A model generated the notes under the pieces. That model was not told the origin of the DNA, did not search any database, and worked only from the letters and a program-made list of their open reading frames with translations. A stretch of DNA of 40,849 nt, taken from the NCBI GenBank assembly GCA_024742475.1, contig JANSYI010000053.1, forward strand, positions 1-40,849. The letters are read 5' to 3'. This DNA is from a bacterium (lineage in GTDB: Bacteria; Myxococcota_A; Polyangia; Nannocystales; Nannocystaceae). Positions 1-7,004 of the stretch are shown here, piece by piece. How positions within the stretch are numbered: the stretch's first letter is position 1; every line of letters starts with the position of its first letter. A program made the position numbers and the translations under genes.

Positions 1-141
1 ACGGCTGGCCTGCCCGGCGCCTGACGGAGCTTCTTCCGCAGAACTGGGCCACCGCTCGCGGTTGACGAGCTCGTGAAGGCGGCCGGCCAGGATGGCATGG
101 TCGCGCCGCGCGTAGATCTAGGCTGTCCGTAAAGGGCTTAC
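1..141 (+). mobile_element. 3' remnant of an IS66-type transposase gene and possible right end
   Basis: Reading from base 3, about 20 codons lead to a TGA at 63-65 and encode a tail with the core RLTELLPQNWATAR. This resembles the C-terminal end of IS66-family TnpC transposases, which commonly finish with a [RD]xxELLPxxW motif. About 70 bases further on, 132-141 reads AAGGGCTTAC; its reverse complement starts with GTAAG, as IS66-family terminal repeats often do. The rest of the element would lie left of the window. The match rests on about 14 residues recalled from the family, so it is only moderately supported. Confidence 0.45.
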
Positions 142-405
142 GTATCTGTGGTTATAGAACACAGAAAGAGTGAGCTGGGCGAGTACCCATCGATTCTCCG
201 AGCTGCATACCTCGACCTTGCACACTACGTGTGGCTACGTAACCGCGGGAGTGTGGAAGGTATCCGGCGCTACCGAACTCGTGGATGAACAAAGCGTGCT
301 TGGACAAAACTCAGCCCGCGGCTCGCGCGCTGCCGGCTTTGCGCGAATGGTGGCAAAATCAAAAGCGCTGCGCGAGTACCTTTGGGCCTGCGAGGGGGAT
401 TCCTC
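142..405. other. Intergenic stretch without a supported gene
   Basis: Short open frames exist here, for example a 79-codon frame from a GTG at 170, but none has a ribosome-binding site, a recognisable motif or convincing codon use. The stretch lies between the putative IS66 end and the 3' end of the HEPN gene and may be decayed accessory DNA. No hairpin terminator for the HEPN gene is evident; there is only a C/G homopolymer around 410-417. Confidence 0.5.
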
Positions 406-1479
406 TTAGCCCCCCCCGACCAACACACTCGAAATAATCGCGAGCCCACGTATGAGATCATCCCATTCAACGTCCGCGGGCTCTTCTCGCCTTCCGTGAG
501 CGATAGCGTTTCGCACATCGTACAGCTTCCCCGCGACGGTGCTCGCCTCAGCTTTGGACTCGACCCCAAGCGCCTCTCGAATAAGCGTCCCAGCCGTCGG
601 CATTTTCTTGAACGCACGCGCCACCACTTCCTGAAGTGCATTCGCCTCGCTCGGCCGCCAGGACAGGGCATTTCGCACCGTCTCCTCCAACTCAACGGTC
701 AGATCCAGCTGAGCCCCGTGGGACTCGTTTAGACAACAGACTAACCGCGAAACGCGATTTGTCACAAAGAAAGCCTCCACACAGTGATAAAGACGAAGAA
801 AGGCGTGTTCCCAGTGTGCGGACGACAACCCCAGGAATACACTCCGACCGAGCGCACCATTGGAGTCCAACAGAAGAAGCTTACGCAGTTCCGCTCGCGT
901 CGCGTCAGTGAACCGCAACATCTGAAAAGGAGCGTAGCAAGAGTCGAGCCCCACAAGGGAAAGGCAGAGAAAGAGGCTGGCCTTCACCGCGTCCGGCTGA
1001 TCGACCGCTAAAGGCTCAGTGGGCTCGAAGATATCAAACTCCGCAACCGCAGGTTCCACGACCTCCATATCCACTAGTCCCCCGACGCCGAAAATGTCTT
1101 CGACAAGCTGCAGGCCCCCATCGCCAGAATAGGCCGAGGAGAGCGTCAGACACCGTCGGCCCCCAAGAAACGTAAGGAAACCAGCGTCAACGGAGTGCCG
1201 CCGAAAAGGAATGTCTTCTGACAACGACTCCGCCCCACGTGGCACGAAATGGAAGCTCGTAGTTCCATCGGTAAGCGTCCCTCCCTTGTAACCAGAGACA
1301 ACCTCAACCACAGGGAGAAGACGCAGCCTCTTCAATCTCTTCTTCTCTTCATCGGTCGTCTTTATCGCTCGCCATCCACCGGAGTCAGAACTTCGAACAC
1401 GTTCCCGATTCTCTTCGCTGACATGCTCTGCAAGCCATGCAAACAGCTCAGCATTCAACTCCTTCATGTCGTTAGCCAT
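406..1479 (-). CDS. HEPN-domain protein (ApeA-like), possible RNase effector
   Basis: A protein of about 357 residues. The C-terminal third reads like a HEPN domain: a helix with WEHAFLRLYHCVEAFF, then RNAIAHG near residue 323. This is the R-x4-H signature that forms the RNase active site in many HEPN toxins and defence effectors. The N-terminal two thirds are not recognised and may sense a trigger or bind a partner. The ATG at 1479 lies 5 bases after the stop of the upstream DGxxR gene; an in-frame GTG at 1503 would overlap that gene by 19 bases. Both ribosome-binding sites are weak. Tight linkage suggests one transcript and a joint function. HEPN domains also occur in nucleotidyltransferase antitoxin partners and other non-toxic proteins, so effector activity is inferred from the intact motif and the setting. 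GC is lower than in the rest of the window. Confidence 0.7.
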   Translation of the reverse strand: MANDMKELNAELFAWLAEHVSEENRERVRSSDSGGWRAIKTTDEEKKRLKRLRLLPVVEVVSGYKGGTLTDGTTSFHFVPRGAESLSEDIPFRRHSVDAGFLTFLGGRRCLTLSSAYSGDGGLQLVEDIFGVGGLVDMEVVEPAVAEFDIFEPTEPLAVDQPDAVKASLFLCLSLVGLDSCYAPFQMLRFTDATRAELRKLLLLDSNGALGRSVFLGLSSAHWEHAFLRLYHCVEAFFVTNRVSRLVCCLNESHGAQLDLTVELEETVRNALSWRPSEANALQEVVARAFKKMPTAGTLIREALGVESKAEASTVAGKLYDVRNAIAHGRREEPADVEWDDLIRGLAIISSVLVGGG

Positions 1480-1484
1480 ATCAC

Positions 1485-2687
1485 TCAGTGCGCTCGCCAA
1501 CACGGCGTCAGTGATTCCAGGTCGGCCCCTTCCTTCATCAAAACCTTGAAAGCTTCAAGATAAACAGCTCGCTCGAACTCTCCAATTGTTCCGCTCGGAC
1601 GGCCTAGCACCTCGAAGAGCGTGGCCAGGTCTACGAATTTGTCGAGTTCCTCTCCCTGGAGTTCTAAGAGTCTTTCTACAACGGCAGTGACATGTTCCTG
1701 AACGCCCTCAAACCGCGCGGAGGCGACCTGCGCATCCACGTTTGAGCCCGGCCTTCCGTATACGATCTGAGCGCAGGCCACGCAAAACCCGATGCAAGTC
1801 GGAAGGCGTCCGAAGATATTGCCGGCGGTCTGTGGCGTCGCCCCCCGTGCTTCGGCTTCAAGCCGGTTCGAAGCCGGAAAGATGGCGGCGTCGAGTTGCG
1901 ACATCATCCTTAGCGTACCAATAAACGCCGGCAGAAATGAGTGATTTGACAATGCATCAGCCATGTCGATACGGGAAAACTGCTGCGCCAAGGTCGATTC
2001 CTTGTCCACCTTGGTTTTTCTCAGCGCAAACGCCATATATAGCTCGATCACGGTATCTGCCTGATACTGCCCAGGCCTTGTCCGACGCCTCTCAGCATTA
2101 CCTTGCCTTGTCGGCTGGAAGATCTCGATCTTCTGCTGGCCATCACCTTCCGAAGTCGCAGCTTCAATTTCCGAGACAAGCGACGAGTAGACAACTTCCA
2201 ACTGCCTTCGAAGATTCCAAGGAACCTGACCGGTGTTCAGCACCAGCATTCGATAGGTAAGGGCTGACGTTTCGGGAACAAACCAGAACTCGACACGCAG
2301 ATCTTTTGACTGCAGCTTCTCTCGATGATCGAGCAAGACAGTAGTCCGCTGCATCCCGTCAATGATTGCGACGTCTCGGCTCGGAAGACCACGAATCCTT
2401 TCTTCCGTCGCGCCAGCGTCCTCGTCCAAGACAGTACGAGGGACATCTTTCGTCCCAGGGATCCCGAGAACCACCGGAGGGAGAATCGCACCATCTTCGA
2501 CATCTTGCGCCATGCGCGCTCTGATCCTCAACGCACTAGTCGTCTTCAACGCGCTTCGCTGACCTTCGATTGCACCGTTCTCTGTGTACGCGTCGCGTGC
2601 GACTTTCAGATACTCATCCACGGTCATCCGAACAAGCACCGAGGTGCTTGACAACCTATCATCCCACATCTTGTCAAGGATATTCAT
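1485..2687 (-). CDS. DGxxR-motif protein (ParB/DGQHR/DUF262-like)
   Basis: A protein of 400 residues with no signal peptide or membrane segment, so presumably cytoplasmic. Residues 106-117 read VAIIDGMQRTTV, matching the DGQxR core shared by DUF262/GmrS-like, DGQHR (DndB-like) and ParB/Srx-fold proteins. Upstream, residues 60-76 (a DVEDGAILPPVVLGIP stretch) look like the strand-helix lead-in of a ParB-like fold. Residues 149-157, VLNTGQVPW, resemble the [IV]NTxQxP segment found after the motif in DGQHR proteins. The remaining 240 residues are mostly helical and unrecognised. In known relatives the motif lies in NTP-binding, DNA-binding or nicking domains; which applies here cannot be told. 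ATG start at 2687 with a weak AGAGA ahead. It is the first gene of a two-gene unit with the HEPN gene and shares its lower GC, suggesting acquisition as a cassette. Confidence 0.65.
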   Translation of the reverse strand: MNILDKMWDDRLSSTSVLVRMTVDEYLKVARDAYTENGAIEGQRSALKTTSALRIRARMAQDVEDGAILPPVVLGIPGTKDVPRTVLDEDAGATEERIRGLPSRDVAIIDGMQRTTVLLDHREKLQSKDLRVEFWFVPETSALTYRMLVLNTGQVPWNLRRQLEVVYSSLVSEIEAATSEGDGQQKIEIFQPTRQGNAERRRTRPGQYQADTVIELYMAFALRKTKVDKESTLAQQFSRIDMADALSNHSFLPAFIGTLRMMSQLDAAIFPASNRLEAEARGATPQTAGNIFGRLPTCIGFCVACAQIVYGRPGSNVDAQVASARFEGVQEHVTAVVERLLELQGEELDKFVDLATLFEVLGRPSGTIGEFERAVYLEAFKVLMKEGADLESLTPCWRAH

Positions 2688-3318
2688 TCTCTGCGCTTTC
2701 CGCGTTCGACTTCAGCGCAACCGTAGCACATCGACGCTCTCCGCGCTCCCATCTTGGTGCACCTAGTGAGAGTTGCCGCATAAACGCGAGACCGGGCCGT
2801 TGTTGCAGTCTGAGGCTTAGTGTTGTTTCGAACCGGGGGAGAGTAAGGGGTTCACACTTCAAGCGTAGTGGGGTGCCGATCCAAGAGAGGAGTGCTGCGG
2901 GTTCAACGCTTGGAACGGTGAGTGCTCGTGGCACCGTAGATGGGGCTGGGTGCTGAAGAAGGCACCCGTGCTGACGAGCTTTGCGGTGAGCGGGAGCGAT
3001 GGACGCGGTGTCGCAATGAGGGTACTCTTCATCGCGCCAGGCACGAACTCCGGGACGCACGTGGTGGCGTCATCGCGGTGGTCATCCGCGGTCGCGAGGC
3101 AGAGTAGCGCAAGTAGCACAGGGACGAACATCACTTGACGAATCTTCCTGTTTGCCATGGCTCGGAGATCAACACGCAGCCAGACCGCCGGCAACAACTC
3201 CCATCAACCCATGAGACCTGCTTCGCGTTCGGGCTGGCCGGCTCGTTCAATCGGCCAAGCAGCCGCCGCCGTCCTCGCCGACTTGACACATCCCCGAACC
3301 TACGGCGATCTTGCATCG
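2688..3318. other. Long intergenic region at the edge of the accessory patch
   Basis: About 630 bases between the divergent DGxxR gene and the metallopeptidase gene. Codon use in all frames is poor. The one frame worth noting is the small minus-strand signal-peptide frame described at 2859-3158. It presumably holds promoters for both flanking genes, but no consensus -35/-10 pair could be picked out with confidence. GC rises towards the right, so the boundary of the accessory patch probably lies here. Confidence 0.4.
2859..3158 (-). CDS. Possible small secreted protein
   Basis: A 99-codon frame from an ATG at 3158. It begins with a convincing signal peptide: a basic start (MANRKIRQ), a hydrophobic run (MFVPVLLALLCLA) and a TADD cleavage region. 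The mature part of about 75 residues has four cysteines but no recognised domain, and its tail has a non-coding look. No clear ribosome-binding site precedes the start. It lies divergent to the metallopeptidase gene. The signal peptide could be chance, so the call is tentative. Confidence 0.3.
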   Translation of the reverse strand: MANRKIRQVMFVPVLLALLCLATADDHRDDATTCVPEFVPGAMKSTLIATPRPSLPLTAKLVSTGAFFSTQPHLRCHEHSPFQALNPQHSSLGSAPHYA

Positions 3319-4413
3319 GTGCATCGCAGGAGCTCTGTCAGCGTGCTCCTTTGGTTCGTGCTCGGCTGTACACCCGACCGGGGGATCCAACTTCCGCCGA
3401 CGGAGGAAGCCTACGAAGGTCGTCGAGTACGGCTGCATACCAACGGCAATCGAGAGATCTGCGAAGGAACGGGTCCTTCGATGGAGCAGATGCTCTCGTT
3501 CTTGGGCCGGGAGACTGAACTCGGAGACCTGGACCAACCGATCGACGTCTATCTTCTGTCCGAGGAGCAAGCTCGCGAGACCTGCGGGCTCGGCATTGAC
3601 GACGTCTATGCGTGCGCTTTCGTCGAGGAAACCAACCCGGTCGTCGTGACGAGCTACCTCCCTACCGAGCATGAGCTCGTTCATGCATATCTGTCCCTGA
3701 AGCAGGACGTGCCAAGAACCCGGTACGCATTCCTCGAAGAAGGTCTCGCTTCTGTGTACGGGAGAGACGGTTCCGCTGCGGCCCCGACAACCTCCCTCGC
3801 TGAGGGACTCTCGTTCGATCGTTCTCTCCCACTCGATCAATACCCTCGGGCGGCACACTTCATGAACTTCATAATCGATGAGTTCGGCCCTGCCGCCGCG
3901 GCTCGCGTGGTTCTCGCGTCATCCGAAGCGCGGGATGTAGATGCGCTCGACTCGACGTTCACCGAGACGCTCGGGATCTCAACAGAAGCACTCGTGGAAC
4001 TCTACGAGCAGGAGTCTGTTTCCTGTACGAGTGCGGGATGGCAGCGGGGCTACGACTGCGAGTCCCCAGCCGAGGAGTGGCACTTCTCCGGAACGCTTCA
4101 ACTCGACATCGGTAGCCAGTGCAGCTCCCCGACAGCTCTGGGCTCGTCAGACGGCCCATCCTTCGAACGCTTCACCCTGGATTTCCCTGCGGCGACGACC
4201 GTCTCTATCCGGATGGCCACGCCTGTAGAGGAGCACCATGCGACCATCCGGCTCACGAAGTGCGGCACGTGCGATGACGAGTTTTCGTTCGTGTACGACC
4301 TCTCCAAGGGGCCCCTCTTCGGGCTGCAGCTGGATCCCGGCAAGTACGTCTTGAGAACGCTCTACTCCAGCGGGCAGAGCGAGCCCGGAGTCCTACTGTT
4401 TCGACAGCAATAG
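3319..4413 (+). CDS. HExxH zinc metallopeptidase-like lipoprotein
   Basis: From a GTG at 3319 the protein has 364 residues and starts with a short lipoprotein signal (basic VHRRS, hydrophobic VSVLLWFVLGC), so Cys17 would be the lipidated residue. Around residues 118-122 is HELVH, the HExxH zinc site, and about 20 residues on is FLEEGLAS. The latter matches the EExxA/EEGxA segment that supplies the third zinc ligand in gluzincin-type peptidases. The C-terminal half (from about 220) contains several cysteines and beta-rich sequence and may be a binding domain. An upstream ATG at 3157 would add 54 residues before the signal and is less likely. The protease is probably on the cell surface or in the periplasm; the substrate is unknown. 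No ribosome-binding site decides the start. Confidence 0.7.
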   Translation: MHRRSSVSVLLWFVLGCTPDRGIQLPPTEEAYEGRRVRLHTNGNREICEGTGPSMEQMLSFLGRETELGDLDQPIDVYLLSEEQARETCGLGIDDVYACAFVEETNPVVVTSYLPTEHELVHAYLSLKQDVPRTRYAFLEEGLASVYGRDGSAAAPTTSLAEGLSFDRSLPLDQYPRAAHFMNFIIDEFGPAAAARVVLASSEARDVDALDSTFTETLGISTEALVELYEQESVSCTSAGWQRGYDCESPAEEWHFSGTLQLDIGSQCSSPTALGSSDGPSFERFTLDFPAATTVSIRMATPVEEHHATIRLTKCGTCDDEFSFVYDLSKGPLFGLQLDPGKYVLRTLYSSGQSEPGVLLFRQQ

Positions 4414-4421
4414 GCCGATCG

Positions 4422-4443
4422 AGCGGAGCTCTCCGAGCTCGCT
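4422..4443. terminator. Possible hairpin between convergent genes
   Basis: AGCGGAGCTC and GAGCTCGCT flank a TCC loop and can pair with one bulged base. The hairpin lies between the 3' ends of the metallopeptidase gene and the minus-strand lipoprotein gene. There is no T-run, so it is only a weak candidate for a bidirectional terminator. Confidence 0.3.
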
Positions 4444-4474
4444 GGCACGCTTGAACCACCGGCGAGTTGAGCCC

Positions 4475-5017
4475 TCACTCGGCCGGCGGCGGGGCCGAGG
4501 GAGCCGCAGGCACCACAGCGGCGGGCTGCACGGGCGCGGACGCCTCGAGCTTGGTGGCCTCTCGGGTGGAGGGCGCCTGACCTTCGAGCTGCAGGTCGTC
4601 CTTGAGCGCGACACAGCGGCCTCGGATCGAAGCTTCGTAGCGGACGACGTTGACGATCAGCAGCGGCACGATGACGCGACGATGCTTGGGGTGCGCCATC
4701 AGCAGCGCATCACAACCGCTGACCTTGCCGACCGCGGAGTAGTACGCGTTCTCCTCGACCTCGTCGGCGGAGGTCTGGCCGCCCACTGGGAACGACAGGA
4801 AGAACCAGCGCGTGGCCTTGGCGTCGGCGGACGTGGTCGAGAGCACTTCGTACTCGTCGCGCGTGAGCGTGTTGATGTCGCGCCCGGTTTGCGCCACCGA
4901 CACGCTCGTCGCGACGTTGGTTTCTCCGCCTCGGCGACGCCGGAACAGGCCGCAGCCAGGTGCCGGGATGGCGGTGAGAACCGCGAGAGAGCCGAGGAGC
5001 CAGGATCGTGCGTGCAT
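4475..5017 (-). CDS. Hypothetical lipoprotein
   Basis: 180 residues. The start has a basic/hydrophobic signal (MHARSWLLGSLAVLTAI) ending in PAPGC, so Cys22 is probably lipidated. A basic RRRR patch follows at once. The central part (residues 45-135) is a compact unrecognised domain with a YYSAVGKVSGCDALL segment and a hydrophobic VIVPLLIVNVV strand. Its general form recalls small TRL-like lipoproteins, but this is only an impression. The tail is Ala/Pro-rich. An AAAAGG stands about 6 bases before the ATG at 5017, a good ribosome-binding site. It lies 60 bases downstream of the larger lipoprotein gene on the same strand and may be co-transcribed. Confidence 0.65.
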   Translation of the reverse strand: MHARSWLLGSLAVLTAIPAPGCGLFRRRRGGETNVATSVSVAQTGRDINTLTRDEYEVLSTTSADAKATRWFFLSFPVGGQTSADEVEENAYYSAVGKVSGCDALLMAHPKHRRVIVPLLIVNVVRYEASIRGRCVALKDDLQLEGQAPSTREATKLEASAPVQPAAVVPAAPSAPPPAE

Positions 5018-5078
5018 GGCGACCTTTTAGCCGCTCGTACGCCCGATGACGCGAGTGCACACAGTGCCCGCGCTCACG

Positions 5079-6944
5079 TCAGGGTGAGGACTGCTCCGCG
5101 GCTGCGCGCGATCGATCGATGTACTTCGTGAACGCCGGGACCGAGATGCCCGCCACGGCGCCGAGCAGGAAGCTCGCCGACATCGCCGCCGGCCCGACTC
5201 CGCCCTCGATGTCCCCCGCCCGCACCCGGTACCGATGGGCGCGCGGCGACGATGCATGCTCAGCCGCCAGCGCAGCGTAGGTGGCCTTGGGATCGGCGCC
5301 TGCGATCACCTTGCCGAGGGCTTCGAGCGCGTCCTTGCCCTCGGGCGTCGTCGCGTCGCCGAACGACTCGATGGACAGGTGCAGCACCCGCTCGTTGGCG
5401 GGGTGGGTCAGCCACATCGACAGCGAAGACAGAGGGCTGGCGGCGTCGTAGGCCGCCTCGATGATCTTGGGGTCGGCCAGCTTGGGCCCCGGCGCGGATG
5501 CGATCGCGTCCATGAGCGTGCTGCGGATCGTCGCCGCCTGCAGAGCGTCGAAGGGCAGGTACACCGCGAGGGCCACGTCTCCAGACCGCATCGCGGCCGC
5601 GAGGTTCTCCGGGACCCCAGAGAGCGGCGCCGCCTTGGGCTCGTAGCTGGCCACCGCTTTCACCGCATCGTCCGTGCCGCCGATGACGAAGCCCGCATAC
5701 TTGCCCGCCGAGAACCCCCACGCGCTGGGCTCGAGCTTCAGCGTGTCGACCATCGTCTTGCCCGCTGCGTCGAGCCCGAAGGTCACGTGCAGCGCCTGCG
5801 TCGTGGTGCCGCCAGCCTCGACCCCTTCGACCTTCACCTCCGAGTTCTCCGGCAGCTGCGACTTGATCATGTCGGTCTGAAGCGAAGCCAGCGACACGAG
5901 CCCCGACGCGGGGAACGGGTCGTCGACGCCGACGAGCACACCGCCGGCGCTCTGGCGAATGCCGCCGGCGACGACCTCGCCCGTGAGCGTGGCCGCCACG
6001 TTCTGCACGGGCCCAGGCGCGGATTGGATCTGTTGCTCGAACGCCGAGAGCTGCACCTTCGTCCACACGAAGGCGGCGCCGGGGCTGAGCAGGCCGAGCG
6101 ACTGCGGCACGCCGGCCTCGACGTACTTGCCCAGCTCCTGGCCGACGTCCGCGAGGCTCACGGCAAGGTGCAGGCGGCCCGGCGGTGTGGCCACGGCTCC
6201 GACGACCGGCCCCGACGGGCCCTCCAAGCGGAAGAACGCGTTGCCCCTATCGAGGTCGAAGCCGGTCAAGCGTTCGCCGTAGGCCGCGGCGTAGGCTGCC
6301 CCGTGCTTGCCGGGCGTGAGCGCCTTCAGGACGGCTTCGTCCTCTCCACACGCGGCGTATCCGGGCATCGCCGCCGGCGCGACGCACGTCGGAGGAAGGT
6401 CGTCGTCCTTCACGCCCACGGCCTTCATCGCCACCTTGATCGCGGACGGGTCGTCGGACGCAACTCCGTACACGATCGCCCCGGGCCCCTCGAGGAAGAG
6501 CACGCCCTTGTCGAGGTCGACCTTGGCCGCGATGAGGGCGTCGCGGAGCTTGGCGACCTCCTCGAGCACGACGCGAGCCTCCTTCACGTCCGCATCGTCG
6601 CTGAAGCGCTCGAGCACCGAGGGGGTGGCGACGCCGACGAACGCATCAAATAGGCGTAGCAGCGCGTCCGCATCGCGCAGCGCGATGAAGTGATCGTCCT
6701 CGCCTGGGACGAGGTCGAGCAACGGTTCGAGCGCTGCGGCGTACTCCACGGGGGCCGCGACCGCGAGTGGCGTCGCCACTGCGGGGGTCCTGCCGGCGTC
6801 CGCGGCCTGTGGCGCAGATTGGCCTTCCGCTGCCGCGGAGACCTCGGGCTCACGCTCACTCGAGGGTGTCGGCTCGGACGACTTGCACGCCGTCCCGGCC
6901 AGGGACAGGGCGAGGAGGCCAGAAACGAAGCGGGGCCTGATCAC
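5079..6944 (-). CDS. Large exported protein with C-terminal pilin-like helix
   Basis: From a GTG at 6944 the protein has 621 residues and starts with a signal peptide (MIRPRF, then VSGLLALSLAGTAC); Cys20 could be lipidated although the lipobox is weak. A long Ala/Glu-rich linker leads into a body of roughly 500 residues without recognised motifs, with repeated beta-strand/helix units reminiscent of DUF3352-type surface proteins. The last 30 residues are unusual: a hydrophobic segment ending GISVPAFTKYIDRSR closely resembles the end of the conserved N-terminal helix of type IV pilins (GILAAIAIPAFxxYxxRSR), but here it lies at the C-terminus and has no prepilin cleavage motif. The upstream frame extends much further, but that part overlaps the divergent membrane-protein gene and looks non-coding. 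Confidence 0.7.
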   Translation of the reverse strand: MIRPRFVSGLLALSLAGTACKSSEPTPSSEREPEVSAAAEGQSAPQAADAGRTPAVATPLAVAAPVEYAAALEPLLDLVPGEDDHFIALRDADALLRLFDAFVGVATPSVLERFSDDADVKEARVVLEEVAKLRDALIAAKVDLDKGVLFLEGPGAIVYGVASDDPSAIKVAMKAVGVKDDDLPPTCVAPAAMPGYAACGEDEAVLKALTPGKHGAAYAAAYGERLTGFDLDRGNAFFRLEGPSGPVVGAVATPPGRLHLAVSLADVGQELGKYVEAGVPQSLGLLSPGAAFVWTKVQLSAFEQQIQSAPGPVQNVAATLTGEVVAGGIRQSAGGVLVGVDDPFPASGLVSLASLQTDMIKSQLPENSEVKVEGVEAGGTTTQALHVTFGLDAAGKTMVDTLKLEPSAWGFSAGKYAGFVIGGTDDAVKAVASYEPKAAPLSGVPENLAAAMRSGDVALAVYLPFDALQAATIRSTLMDAIASAPGPKLADPKIIEAAYDAASPLSSLSMWLTHPANERVLHLSIESFGDATTPEGKDALEALGKVIAGADPKATYAALAAEHASSPRAHRYRVRAGDIEGGVGPAAMSASFLLGAVAGISVPAFTKYIDRSRAAAEQSSP

Positions 6945-7004
6945 ACGCGCACAGTAGCAGTCCCGCGTCCCCGCGGTGGACGGGGCCTTGGTAGATTCGC
7001 GGCG

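Noticed and set aside
5235..6653. Long plus-strand open frame antisense to the pilin-helix protein
   Set aside because: Arg/His-rich composition typical of an antisense frame in GC-rich coding DNA, no start signals or motifs.
6690..7004. N-terminal extension of the GT-C-like protein
   Set aside because: It overlaps the 5' part of the divergent lipoprotein gene and is Arg/Gly-rich non-membrane sequence.
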